Shown: positions 1-14,000 of the stretch, piece after piece
Layout: each line of letters starts with the position of its first letter
Numbering within the stretch: position 1 is the stretch's first letter
NCBI GenBank assembly: GCA_003344405.1
Contig: NOWV01000174.1
Location: 62,001 to 126,000 of the forward strand
DNA length: 64,000 bases
Source: Trichoplax sp. H2
Lineage: Eukaryota > Placozoa > Uniplacotomia > Trichoplacea
Direction: 5' to 3'
Notes under the pieces: generated by a model
What the model was told of the DNA's origin: nothing
Database searches by the model: none
The model's input: only the letters and a program-made list of their open reading frames with translations
Made by a program: the position numbers and the translations under genes

Positions 1-992
1 ACCGCAAGAGGTAAACTATAGTGCTCTCTATTGATTACCATATACAACAGAACGCAGCAGTAAAACGTGCATTGGTACTACGGTAGTTATCGATATGGTA
101 CGTTTATTAACCGAGATTATACTTCATAATAATGGAATCTATGGACTTTGTAAAATGTAGATACTGTCAAAAGACAGCGTAACTGTTGCTGTGGACGCAG
201 TCGTTTATTTCCGAATCTTTGATCCGACGATGTCTGTTACTAACGTTGCCGATGCAGATCGTTCCACGAAACTATTAGCACAAACAACCCTAAGAAATGT
301 TTTGGGTACTAAAAATTTGACTGAAGTTTTAGCTGACAGAGAACAAATTAGTCATTATATGCAGGTAAGAAAATATTTATTTTCTTAGAAGATCTACTTA
401 CTGTTGAGTGTATTTGTAGTTAAATTAATATTTTCGTCTGGTAGTCCATCTTTGGCCAATATGTCTAAAACTAGAAGATAACAAATTATGAATTGACTTG
501 TCGATTGGTTTTTAACATTGCTATTTTATTTGACAAAAAGACTACATTAGATTCAGCTACCGATGTTTGGGGAGTAAAAGTCGAACGTGTAGAAGTAAAG
601 GATGTCCGCCTTCCAGTACAACTCCAACGCGCTATGGCCGCCGAGGCGGAAGCTACACGAGAGGCTAGAGCTAAGGTACTGTATGCTATTATAATTTCAC
701 AAATGAAAGTACAAAAAATAGTAATGCTCATCGACTTGTTTGCGTTTAGGTTATTGCGGCTGAAGGTGAACAAAACGCTTCAAGAGCATTTAAGGAAGCT
801 GCTGATGTAATATCTGCATCGCCTGCTGCCCTTCAGTTACGTTATATGCAAACATTATCCCAGATTGCATCGGAAAAGAACTCAACAATTATATTCCCAT
901 TGCCCATTGAATTCATGAAAGGTTTCATGGGTAATGAACAACCTTCGCAGGATCAAACTATGGTGAAGGCGCCTTCAGTTTCTAAACTTTAA
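1..992 (+). CDS. STOM: Stomatin (band 7/SPFH domain), 3' part
   Basis: Membrane-associated SPFH scaffold protein that oligomerises at the inner leaflet of the plasma membrane and modulates channels and transporters. Four exon pieces are visible: 1-10 (ends PQE, then gtaaac), 161-364, 541-675 and 750-992, the last ending in TAA. The joined product has the family hallmarks in order: ILSKDSVTVAVDAVVYFR, the block LLAQTTLRNVLGTKNLTEVL, VERVEVKDVRLPVQLQRAM, the helical AAEAEATREARAKV, and the C-terminal PAALQLRYMQTLSQIASEKN followed by IIFPLPIE. The N-terminal hairpin and the start lie left of the window. Splice phases agree throughout. It could be STOM or STOML3; the C-terminal block favours the stomatin group over STOML1 or STOML2. 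Confidence 0.93.
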
Positions 993-3900
993 CTCGTGTT
1001 ATGATAATTTGATAATCTATAATGGAAGCCAATTAATGGTACTTTGACATGTTTTGTTAACTAGCCGTTAAAATTCAAGGTAAAGGTGAAGTCCTAACAT
1101 TTTCATTGCTGATTTATGAAGGCATATAGCATAGCTAAAGCTATTCTTTGGTGTAACGGTCTTCCCTATTTCTAGCCACTTAAAAGCTTACTTAGGTAGA
1201 TATCTATAAAGTGTCGTGTACTGGCTCAACTTCGATAGCTTTATATTATCTAGTCATCATCATGTTGTAATGAAATGGCTGTTTCATCGTAGACTCAATA
1301 CTAACTGTAGTAATTATCTTAACCATCTTATTCACTTACTGCGTAATACAGTAAATTGTTCTGAATGCGTGCGTATGTTATCGAATAGCGTGATAGTTTT
1401 GACATTGTACGCCCCTAATGTACCTATGATTTCTCAATTTAAGTGGCTCAATAAAATATACGAATTCCTAAATAAAATAATTCATTTAAAGATTTTCTTG
1501 AATCTATTGGATTATTCAAAGAGAATTGGATGTATTAATCATGCCATGAAAGTAATTTCAGTAAACAGTTCTGAATTTTCGATCTGTCAGTGTTAAGGCA
1601 GAGAAGCAGCCGCTTAACTTCTGTATCTCATTGTCACGAAAGTAATCTTCGGGACGTATACTTTATTTCTATGTTACGTTCTATATATGTTCATATCTCA
1701 GAAATGTTTTACGGTCTCCTTAATTGTAACTATAGTGGTTAACAGTCGATATCCTTAATTTAGGATTACGTAGACTAAAGTAGTAATCGCCAACCAGTTA
1801 AACTAGATTGTTGTATCTATCACCTCCAAAGTTCTCAAGGCTCAAACTACAATTTCTAAGTTTAGAGGAAATATCTTAGTAGGATAGCTTTGTATGTATC
1901 TGTTAAACTATGATTAAAGCTTTGATTATTTTAAAAATTGATACAGTAAATTTAATAGGATATTTGCCTTGGAATATCAATTGATTGCTATTCCAAATAG
2001 CAGTAGTACAGGATAGAAATTAAGCTCTCAATCCTTGTTGCAGGTTAGGGCTATTACCTAGCTCTTAACACTCATGAATACGGTTTCAATGCGCATGGTG
2101 ACCGATCATACTTGCACAGATAGGAATACTGATCGTAACACCAGACATAATTTTACATGGTTGCTGTTAGATACAAAATGATCATATCCAACGAAGTATC
2201 AGTCACAGCATTGGATTTGCTTAGTGAAAGCTTGTATTACATATTTTCAAGATAGTAATAGTAAGCAAATTCGCTATTATGTCTGGTTAGATAAAATATC
2301 AAGGTACGAATATACTTATATGTAGATAATTGAATCAGCAACTGCTGCTCAGTATCAGGGTAAGCCTGTTTTAGGTATTTTATACACTGATAAAGGTTGC
2401 TATTGATATATCAGTTACAAGTACTTTTGCTGTTTTGTTCCTGTTCGTTACTAAATGCGATTTAGTTCTGTAATATTATATTTACGTACATGATATGTAC
2501 AGATTACGAAACTGTTATTGTTACTCCGAGAGGGCATCATAAATTTTTAAAACGCATTTCTGGGAAGTTTATATTGTACATGTATCAAGGTCAAGTGTAC
2601 TATATGTTATGGCGATAAATATGTGGTCGGTAAAGAAAAATAAGTGGCCATTGCGATATTTCTACGTAATTGCATCATTGTTCTTGGTTATCACATGTAT
2701 GAATATTTCGATTATTAATAATTAAATCTTTATAATATTGATACCATTATCAATTTTTTAAACTTTAAGATTTTTCTATTTGGATAATGACTACAGCTAT
2801 ACGAATGTAAAATAATAATTACTGATATTTTATTGGCACTCTTCATAATATAATACGATCCTGACATAGGCGAATTGTGGAAACTAAGTTTTTCACGATA
2901 TTATGACAATATACTGTATGGGTAGGCATGTATTTATCTACCACTATATGAATGAATATTTATATATCCTTACTATCATCAACTGATTTCAAGGCCTCAA
3001 ATTTATCGCCTTTCTTGTAGTTAAGCTTCTGCCAACCACTTTAACTTTTCCATTTGCATGATTACCACTATAATGCATACGTTAAGTAATGATAATAACT
3101 GGTATTTTAACTAATATCTAGAAGCTGTATTATTCTTTTTTAGAAATAATTGTAATAGCTAAACTTTAAGATATTACCGCTATCCTAATTAGCCGTCTGT
3201 ATTATAACTATGCGTTATTATTGCACATAATTATTCATAAATAGTTTGTGAGACATCGCACGTATCCTATGCCTTGATGATCATACCTTTATCATGATGA
3301 TAACATACTCTTAACGACTTAACGGCAATATTTATCACACCTCCGTAGCGTAGTAAACGAAATCTAATGATGAGTAGCCTAGCCAAAAACACTATTGTCT
3401 TATTTGTTATTATAAGATACCTTGAATAATGTAGCATAACTGCCTAATCATCGGCATAGTATGACTATTCTAAACACAACTATGCTTGATGCCTAAGTTG
3501 CGGCAATAGTTGAAGGATGTTATAGTAGAAACGTCAAAATTAATGCAAGTGAAGGGTGGACTGGATTGAAACACAATTAAAAGTTGCATATTTTTAACAG
3601 TATGGCACTGTGCAACACCGTAGCTATAGAGAATTATTCAATCAAATAAAGAATAACAGTCGCTTAGCAACCAAATCGGTTGGATTTCCATTAGAAGTAA
3701 TCTTACTCATACGATAGGTTATAACAATTGCAGATATAGAGACAATAGAAAAATAACAAATAAAATAATTTATTATGATCACGTTAGATAAGACAATGCT
3801 TTGTCTTTAAAGTCATTGTCATTTAACTGATAAATAATTTATGCATGGAATATTAAGCAACTTTGTATTTTTTCTTCACTCTTTCTCCCGTATTTTATCT

Positions 3901-5032
3901 TATATCCTTTGTACTAGTCGCTGGCTGTATAGAAAACACTGTCTACATTTATGTGGACACATATAGTATATGATTTAGTACAAGTAATGAAAATGGGCAA
4001 AATAGCCTAAAAAGCAGTAAAACAATTATTTTGCAACAAGACATAACTAACGACGAAATATTATTAATTGGTATCCTAAAATTTTTTCTATTATTCTATT
4101 TCTAAATTTGTTATCAATATTCAATCAACGACAACGACATTGAGTAAGTTTTTTTCTGCAAATGTAAAGATCGATCAATTAATAGAATAGGTGTAAGGGT
4201 TGATTCTTTCTATATCTGATAATAAGCGTATGCATTTAGCCATCGATTAGTTCCATTATAACATTCATACAGGTTGCTTTAAATAACAGAAAATTAAACT
4301 AAGTCTACAGTAGTTCAAGAATCCAGTGTTATATCATCGATATTTAACATCTTTTTCTAATATGTTATCGAATACAAAATTAAATTTGCTGCTAAATATA
4401 ATATGAGATGAAACTTATAGCACATCTTATCTATAGACTATAGTTAAGGTTCCTAAAATATTTAATCATCGCCTTTACGTATATGCAGAAACCTTTTTGA
4501 TTTTCCGATTAAATTTATCTAGACTTAAAGGCAACCATTGCTTACCTTTATAAATGTGATCAGCTTTCGACATTGATGCAAGCAGTTGTCGATTACAGCT
4601 TTAATATGCGATAAGAGAGATCTTACTGTTTATTTATGACTATGAATATTCCATTTACTAAATATATCCTATAAATTAAGCCAAATTATTTTCTAGTTTA
4701 TTCCTATAATTTTCCTTGATTACAGTACTGCAAGTTTTTTTCTTTAATATTGCATTCTGATAAACGAAATTGAATTCATCACAGATTCCAAGTCTACGCC
4801 AGATACTGCTTTATTTATTTCTAGCTTGAAACTTCCGTTAGCTCGTCGGAACTAACTGTAGAGTATCAAGATTGTGTTATAAACAAAATCTTGTATGAAA
4901 ATAGAATCAAACTGCGAAGGTTCGATCAACTACATCATCGCCTTGTATTTTGTCGATATTATAAATAGTACTGATTAGCAAAGTAATTACTGTCTATTTC
5001 CATTGCATTCAATTCAGGCTTGCAGGTATAAA
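993..5032. other. Intergenic region without a recognisable gene
   Basis: About 4 kb of AT-rich sequence between stomatin and the channel gene. It should hold the stomatin 3' UTR and the 5' UTR and promoter of the channel. The longest open stretch, 1216-1596 plus, starts with a non-ATG codon, resembles nothing I know and has no splice-linked partner. No GTAC-type array, strong tandem repeat or terminal inverted repeat was seen here. Confidence 0.6.
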
Positions 5033-8000
5033 ATGCCAAGAAACAGCGTTCACGATATCGAAGCTAACTGTATCGGCAGAAAAAATAATGTCTCCAATCA
5101 TAAACGGAAAAAATCTACAATTTCCGAGCCAGTTAGCAATCGCAATAGTATTGCGTCTTGGCTAGGACTTAATCAAGATAAGCATTTATTTCCTAATAGA
5201 AGTTTCGAACGTCGCCCATCTATCGAAAATTTTGGACGTATTGGATTTATTGTACCTGCTTTAGCATTAGTGCCTAAAGCAGACGGTGTAAGTAGTCTGA
5301 TATCACTTTAAATTAATAATTTTTTTTTTACATCTGGCTACAATATCATACCATAATCGAATAAAGCGTACTTAGTCAAACACAGCATAAACAGTATACT
5401 ACGTTACCGCCTGTAGAGACTAAAATACTCTATTCTATAAATGTATCATCCACTTCGACAAGATGATTTTTCTTCAGTAACACATCATTCATTAGGATTT
5501 AACGAGAACACAACACCATATCATAAACAGAGTATTGAATTATCTTTAAAATAACATTATTCTAGGGCTAAAAGGTGATAACAATTTCATGACTTCTTCA
5601 TTAAGTTTTATACCTGTAGAGGAAGTCAGTCGCATGGCATTCATCATTAATAATCAAATACTGCTAATCATTAGATTACCTTTATTCTTATACTAATATT
5701 AGAAATCTATCCAAATTGATTGGATAATTCGTATCAATCGAAAAGAATCACTGGGCTAGTTATGATATTACCTCAACTTAACTGTTCAATAACACCATAT
5801 GGAAATAATCATTACGCATAATCGCTTACATAAGGATAGAAATTCAGGAGTTAGTAGTTTGATAATTTCGTATCTTAAAGCAATATCACTAGCTTTTTCA
5901 CTAATTCTGATATCTGTATGGAGGCTATAGACTATTAATTGATTAACAGGCCAGATCTCTTATTTAAAGAACTTACTTAGTGAAAATAGTGAATTGGAAA
6001 CAAACTTAAAACGTGCCTTTGTTAAATCCAATTACCTTCTTAGAAACATCGAGTAAAGGAAGATCTGATAGTGGATAAACTCTTTATCTCCAGTACAATT
6101 ATGTTTAACCGTCACGCATTTTTTAACATTTATAGTTCGTTCTAGTATTAAATCGATTGTAATCATTAAACGACCGTATCATAGCTATAACCTACAAGCT
6201 TTAATATCTTGCGAATTATCTTGCTATGAAATCGGGTAAAACATTGAATACTGTTATCGTTTACGAAATTCCCGTAGACAATGTTTCGGTATAGATATCA
6301 TATACGATTTTTGAAGTACTTCAATATTATCAGCATTTAGAGTCGGTTAGTCCATCTTCGCAGTAAAGTTATAAAATTTAAAATTATCTTTAATATCAAT
6401 ACTAGACCGAGTTAATATCGATAAATGCTATGGAGTATCTCACTACTAACGAATAGTTTCCGTCGGACCTAGAAGATGAATTAATATTGCCATAGTCCAA
6501 ATTTTTTTAAGCGATTATCGCTAATATTGTCCAATTTAATTTGGAAATTCTTTTTTCTTTTTACATCGGAATGGGATTCGATTAAATTATTTTAGAAAGA
6601 TGAATTTACTAGAAAATTTGACTTATTACAAAATGAAGAACGTCAACTCAAATTAGCGGCGGCACATATTGACGATGCCTTAAATCTAAGGTAGCGGATA
6701 AGATAAAATATACGATTACTATTGTAAGATTACATTTAAGCTATTATTGCACAATCGTTGTATAAGTAGTTGCTTTCAAGATTGGGTTTAACAATTATAG
6801 AAGCAATATTAAGACATAGTAGCTGTAGTTGATAACTTGATAGCTTATATTCAACAGGTATTTTTTACCTACAACGATCGGTATTCATTCGTTAAAAATC
6901 ATATTGCGTTTAACTAACCAATTAATGGAGCTAATTACCTGTTTTCTCTATTTATCACTTAAATGCGAATAGAGGTCGCTATGGCAAAGCTAGAGCTATG
7001 TTTAAACCTAAAACAGCTAGACTATGCTTCGAAATCTTTACTAGTAAATGGTTTTTATTTCTTGTGTATGTCAATATCATACTACATACGGCATTGCAGT
7101 TTGCTGAGCCGCCATCAGTGAAGTAAGCCTGATATAATTAATCTTTAATATGTATCTATTATTTCTTCTATTTTCACCGATTGTCCCGTTGCAATTTGCA
7201 ATCTAGTATTTCTTTTGGCATTGTTATGCTTATTTAATGCTTTATTAATGACATTTTATTAGGGAGACCTATCCTGTAGTTATCGCTTTAAATGCAGTAT
7301 GTATCCTCATCTATGTCGTGGATGTTTCACTGCAAATAGTATTTTATACGCCACACGTATTTTGGCAGTTAGATGAAATATTTTGGAGACGGTAAATTAA
7401 AATTCTAATTGCTTTATATATGATTTCATTCGTTAGTGATAGATAAACTTTCGTTTTGCTAATATCAATTTTACCAATTGTTATAACACTATGATTTTTT
7501 TAATTCTACAGAGTGGAATTTGTCTTCACGGTCTTGTTTACAATTGATTTTATTTGCCTCAATATCAACGTGCATACCGAAGCAGTAAGTATCTTGACGA
7601 TCCGATACTAAATAGAAAATTAATTTAAAAATGAGTGAATAATGCAGTACGCTAATTTATCATGCGCTAATTGATCATTTAAGCCATAAGATGGCTAAAA
7701 ATTAATTATGTAACTCAGAACACCGCAAACCAATATGTTTCGTTTAATCGCCTAACAGATTAATTTACTATTAATTCATAAACAATCACAACATCAATTA
7801 TTGGGTTTTGAGTCGCGAAGTAATGAAGTATTAACGCAACCCCCGGCTGTATTTTTGCATTACTATATTAGTAGCCACTACTATTAGTTTTTGAGATCAT
7901 TTGGTCCATAGAAATTTTAAATTAACATTACAAGATTCAATATCCCTAGCTGGCTGAAATTACTGCTATATCCAGAAACAATTTTCAATTCTATATGCAT

Positions 8001-11000
8001 ACATCCACAAGAAATATACGTAATCCCTATTTGCGGCAAAGGAGTTCTTTCTAATATAAATACAGTTTTTTAAGTATATAACGATCTAGTTTGAAGTATT
8101 ATACTATGTAAAAATAAGAATTAGTGATATACTCGTATATCATTCAATTACCATCGTAAATTAAAAATCATAGTTTCTTTAGTTAGATGCAACTTTTGAA
8201 AGGAAATCGAAGCAATCTCCGCATGAAAAGTAAACGATTCATTAGCCTAGCTTCGTCTTAGGAATATATATTAAATAACCATTCTCTTATTCTTTAATAT
8301 CGATAACATTACCTGATTTAATATAAAAAAACAGCCAGTGTTCAATATTAAATGATTTACTTTTTAACTAGCATATTCATGCAACAAGTCGTCGCATTTT
8401 ATAAATTTTATTGATTTCCAATTAACAGTATGTTCCACAAGTATTTCGATGCCTCCGAAGTTTGGGATTGATTTGCAAATCACATAATGTTTCCCATATC
8501 TTAGAGGTATTTCAGATTGTTTGGCCATAATTTTTAATACAAATTAGAGATCGACAAAACATTACAATCTATAGCTAATCGACGTACGTCATCTATTCGA
8601 AATCTAGGTTTTACTATCTATTCTGAAAAAGCTCGGAAGTGTAAGTTTAAATTTAAATAGTTCACTTTACTTGGCTTAAATAGATTATAAAATAAGTCAG
8701 AAATGATTCAAAAGAACACTTTTCACCATAAAGTGAAATAACATTCAATTTTGTGCGTAGGTATTTGTCACGACATTCTTCTTCATCTTAATATTTGCGG
8801 CTATTGGAATTCATACGCTTTCTGGATTTTATCATTGTCCAGGGTAAGATTCTAACATTACATGATTTTTTCGTACAAAGATATATTAAAGATTGCTAAA
8901 GCTTAACACGCATAGTTTCTATAATATCAAATATATGGTACAGATTACTTGCGATTTGAAATAGGGTGATTTCCTTTATGGGAGTCTTAAAACTACATTA
9001 AATAAAATTTATATCGCAAATGATTTATGTGATTATCAATGCACAATGTAAATATATGGCCATGACTAATAATATCATACGTCCAATAAATAGTTTTGAT
9101 ACTGTAAAATGTATAATTTAAATATCATATAGAAACATGATATCTGTTTATATGGTACGTATGCTATTCATTTACTTTCAATTAGTTAAATTATGCTTTA
9201 CGTAGGATTTCTGCGATATCAAATATGTAAATTAAATTTTATAGAGGATATCTATCTTCACTTAAATATATGTCATATATAAGAAATTCTATCATCTTAT
9301 TATTGTATGTTTTATTTTTTTAGATATGTATTAATATTTATACAGGGTAGCTTATTAAATGGAGTATTTTTCTAATATTTTTTCGCTAATTTTGTAATTC
9401 TGTCCTAGACTTAACAGCACCGCTGGTATGAATGTATCTGCTTTGACTAACTGTTCCGTGGGCTCGTTTAATAATGGAATCTACATAGGGTAAATAATAT
9501 ATGCATCATGGCCAACTAATAGTATAATGGAACTAATGCTATGGAAAATTAATTGAACATAAAATCAATTTTAATAATGTACCTATTCAATACCTTTATT
9601 TACAAAATTATAGGTTCAACGTAATTATATTATTTTTTTTAATTATTAAATAGAGCTTTCGATAACATTGCCATAGCTTTTCTTCGCCTCTTCGTATTAC
9701 TAACAACGGAAAACTATCCAGTAAGTTGTCCGCCTGTCACAAACCAGCTTCGTGACAAGATAACGTAAAACAAATCTCTAAATTACTATAGTCTCCGGGA
9801 TTCAGTATCCCTTAACTACCTCACAAGAATTTAGACGCCTTTGATTCTACATTAAAACAACTATACAATTGAGAACTACTTTATTCAACTATCTGACGGG
9901 CTTATATACCCTTCTACAGCAGTTAACATTCACGAGTCATCTTATAAAAATACTTAGGTGAGAACATCTACTAACTAATTTTTTACAGTCGGACTACAAT
10001 ATGTCCATTCACAGAATCATTTCAGAGCATATTACAGCACAGCATTTAATTTACTTTAACACATTTATAATTAGAGTAATTCGTATTGTAAGTAACTAGT
10101 TGTAATATATTATCACTATATTATATTAACTAAATTTAGATAGCTATTTCTTCACGGTAGTTCGTACCGTGACACCGCCCTATTTACTGTTAGATTACTT
10201 GTTACGGTACCCTACAATAATTGCCTCGATCCATCTCTTAATACATCACCTGAAATTATAACTATAGGATATAATGATCCCAGCATACGATGTTAGTGCT
10301 ATACATGTTGCCTATTTTTGGATTTTCGTCATTCTGGGAGTATTCTTCTTGACCGCTATCCTGTTAGCTATTATCGTTGATAGCTATTGGTGAGATATAG
10401 TTACAAAATTTGTAAAAATTAAGTGCAATACCTTGTGTAATCATTTGATAAATAATTTTACTAAAGTGCTACTACAATAGTGTCGTAATTCATCTTTGTA
10501 AGCACTGGTTGTCAGATACTAACAACGTCGTTCAATAATGACAGGGAATTTTCCAAGAAGCATGTGAAAAAGGAAAGAACTCGAGAAAGGGCAGAATTAG
10601 CTAAAGCGTGGAATTTGATTGATCCTCTTGGTCAAGGTATATTGCAAGATTTCTTAGTCTCGTACAAATTGGAATAGATATCCCATCAGGCTGGATTGGA
10701 GTTTATTACTTATGATATTAAATCGATTAACTTATCCAATAAACTTTTTCTATGATTAATTAATTATAGGAGCTTTACCGGCTAGCGATCAAATCTTTAC
10801 TGACCTATTTAAATTATTAAAACCTAAAGTAAGTCGTCAATAAAATCTATTCTCTTTACTATTTTAGAATCTTCATGAATATAACCAGCAACTAAAAGCA
10901 AATGAAATTTCGAATTTTAATTTATCTATGCCAAAAAATGCGATTAGCAAGAATTTGTAAATTACGTTTCCCATAAAATATGTATGGAACTAAAACTTTT

Positions 11001-14000
11001 AACGAATTTACCTGTCTATTTCCAGAACACCGACGATGAAAATTTAGAGCTGATTGATTATGTTGCTGAAAGAGGTCAGGAAGATATGATTGACTCTTAT
11101 TCATGGACGACGAGATTAAGAGATGTAAGTTAGCAATAGGAAGATTTGGAATTTTAGTATCTGATTTTCTAATGATTCTAATGATTCTGCTATGATTAAT
11201 CTATTTATTGTGACAATGGATAGGCATTAAGTTTTGAATTTGAACGAGAAAGTCAAATTGATGAACTCGTAAGTTAACATTAATTTTTCAATATTATTTT
11301 TTAGCTCATAATAGACTATTATATATTTTTTTCATACGGAAATGAATAGCATCATGATGCAAAAAATGATTAAAATCATTTTTCTGTCTTTCCTATAGAA
11401 TGATTTACCAAATTGCCCTCAGAAAGCCTTTCGCTTGATGCGACTTATTGTTCGCTCGTCGTACTTTTCCTATGCAACGCTTTCCTTAATATTTTTGCAT
11501 TGGTAATTTTAACTTAAAATTTTGATTAATGCAACCTAATTTTACTTCCCTAGATATATATATATATATATACACTAAATTAAAAAGATGATTAGTTTAT
11601 AATTTAAAATTGATTGGTTGCTTCTAGTGTACTGTTTGGTGTCCATTGGCGTGATATGAGCTCCTTGGCTATAGATATTGTCCAGTGTAAGTATTCTGAC
11701 GTATGAGTAATGCGTCTTAGCTTTATGATCGCCCTTCTGGTTTACATTGCTAGCTCACCAATTTAATGGGATTAGCTAGCGTGGCTAGTAGTATGTAAAA
11801 TTGACGATTCATCAAATTTTTGCGTATTCTATCAATGTAGACTCTTTTATTAAACAGATAAACTATTAAATGGATATATATTTCCAGCCTTTTATATATA
11901 TCTTGGTATTCAAATCTATAAAACTGCTAATACTCCTTAATCAAGATATTTTATATACTGTACTTTAGTGTATTAACATATAGTTTCAAGTTGATATAGA
12001 TGATAAGATTTTGTACACTAATTTCATAACTCTATCATTTTTCCATAGATATTCGAAGCGGTATTATTGGCATTCTTTTGGTAATTTTGACTTAATTAAT
12101 CTAAATGAGTATTATAAAGGTAGTGAAAGTTAACTAGATAATTCTCTCTATGTGTGATTAGATTGAATTAATCCTCAGGGTTTTGGCAGAAGGAAAAAAT
12201 CTCTTGGAACCAATGGAAATTTTAGATATTGTTTGTGTGAGTTGATACCAATATGTAGCTTTTAATCGTTGATGATCCTTTAAATTCTTGACGAGAAATG
12301 TATGAAAATTGATCCTCGGATCAGTTATAGCATTATTAGTGCGATTTTATTGCTATACCACGTATTCTACTTTTTTGGTTACCATATAGAATATAACCAG
12401 CATTGTAACCAACATTCTCTGGTATTTCATGCGTGATGAATATGGCCGAGGTGTTTGTATTGCTATTTCATCTGTGGCAATTATTATCCGATTGGCATTT
12501 AATTCAGTTCATGTAAGTAAAGGTAGAGCCTTATTTATTTAATTCTATCTATCCATATGAGATCTATGTATTCCTTATATTGCACTTATCATGATCGTGT
12601 CTTATAGACAAATCGAGCTGTCTCACTCTTTATCAAGATCTATCCGGTTATGTTTGATTTGATCCAGCTGGTAGCAATTATATTGTAAGTATTGAATCCC
12701 TTGAGAACTAAACGCAGATTTCTATCTATCGATGTACTGGATATAGTGAAATCTAATCGTTGTAAATAGGAGTAATTTTACAATTATCATAACAATTCTA
12801 TCACAGCAGTGCAAATACTAGACACACTAACTACCTGGATGCTATAAGTTAATTTTGCGAGCTGATTTACGATTATCGATCATTGATATAGTTTTTAGTA
12901 GTTAATCTGTGTAGAGTTCATAACTCCAAATTAGATGGCTTAAAATTCCTTGCTACTAATACCATTGTTGCATACAAAACTCAATTTGATTTAGTGCCGA
13001 TGCGTATTTAGCTTCACATATTGCGTATACTTGAACTTTGTTACCTATTCAGTATAATTTATTCTTTGGATTTCTGCTGACAGAGAATTTGCTTGATAAT
13101 ATAGATAGCGAATATTAAATTAATTCTGATTATTAATTCTTCACTTTTCAACGCTACCAATTCACAGGTGTGTTTTTGCTACTATTGGAATGGAAATATT
13201 TCGGCTGGATCAGTTACGGCATGGCTATAGTATAGATAAGAACTCAACCAATTGCGGTGTAGGATTCAACACTTTCGGGTATACTGTACTTTCTCTCTCT
13301 TTCAATATCGCACTCTTAAACTAGTAATGATCATGACATGGAGAAATTAAAATATCTTGACATTAAATAATGCAAACCAGATGTTCCTAATCCTGTCATA
13401 TTTCTATCTAACATCGCATAGCATAGCGATAATTGCTTGCTGTTTGTTTCCTTAGATGTTCCCTATTATCCGTTTTTCAAATTTTAACCACTAGCAACTG
13501 GCACGAAATCATGAATTCGGTAGATTTTCTGATTTTATAACTACGATATTCGATTTTGAATAGAATATACAGAAATCATAGCCTAGATCATAGTTAAATC
13601 TGTATATGATTGTTTGATTTAAATTACAACATCTGAGGTATGAAATATCGGCGAAATAATTGTTCTTAGAGTCAATTATATTCCGAGATATGGTTGAGGA
13701 ATATGATTCAGAATGGACAACTAAGATACAGTATTTACCGCCGAACTACTGTACAACTGCATATTAGGTTATAATTATTAATAAGAGCACATGCCGGTAG
13801 TCTAGAGAATTTTATTATATTCCTTTCGAGCTGTTAAGCAATTACTGAATCGCTCATCTTCAGCTTGCAATAGGAATAGATCGGAAAGTAAAGCAGTTTG
13901 ATTTATAAAAGTGTAACTAAACAGTCAGTATCAGATCTAGTTTTTAATCAAGCGGTACTTTATATGTCTTTAATCGTTCACAGATGATGATTCTGCAGAA

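Noticed and set aside
1216-1596. 126-codon open frame
   Set aside because: Non-ATG start, composition like the surrounding AT-rich spacer, no domain and no consistent splice context.
8521-8640. Alternative domain I S4 exon containing RRTSSIRNL
   Set aside because: Its frame cannot join the following S5 exon in phase, whereas 8429-8506 plus 8608-8640 join exactly and give a typical S4 and linker.
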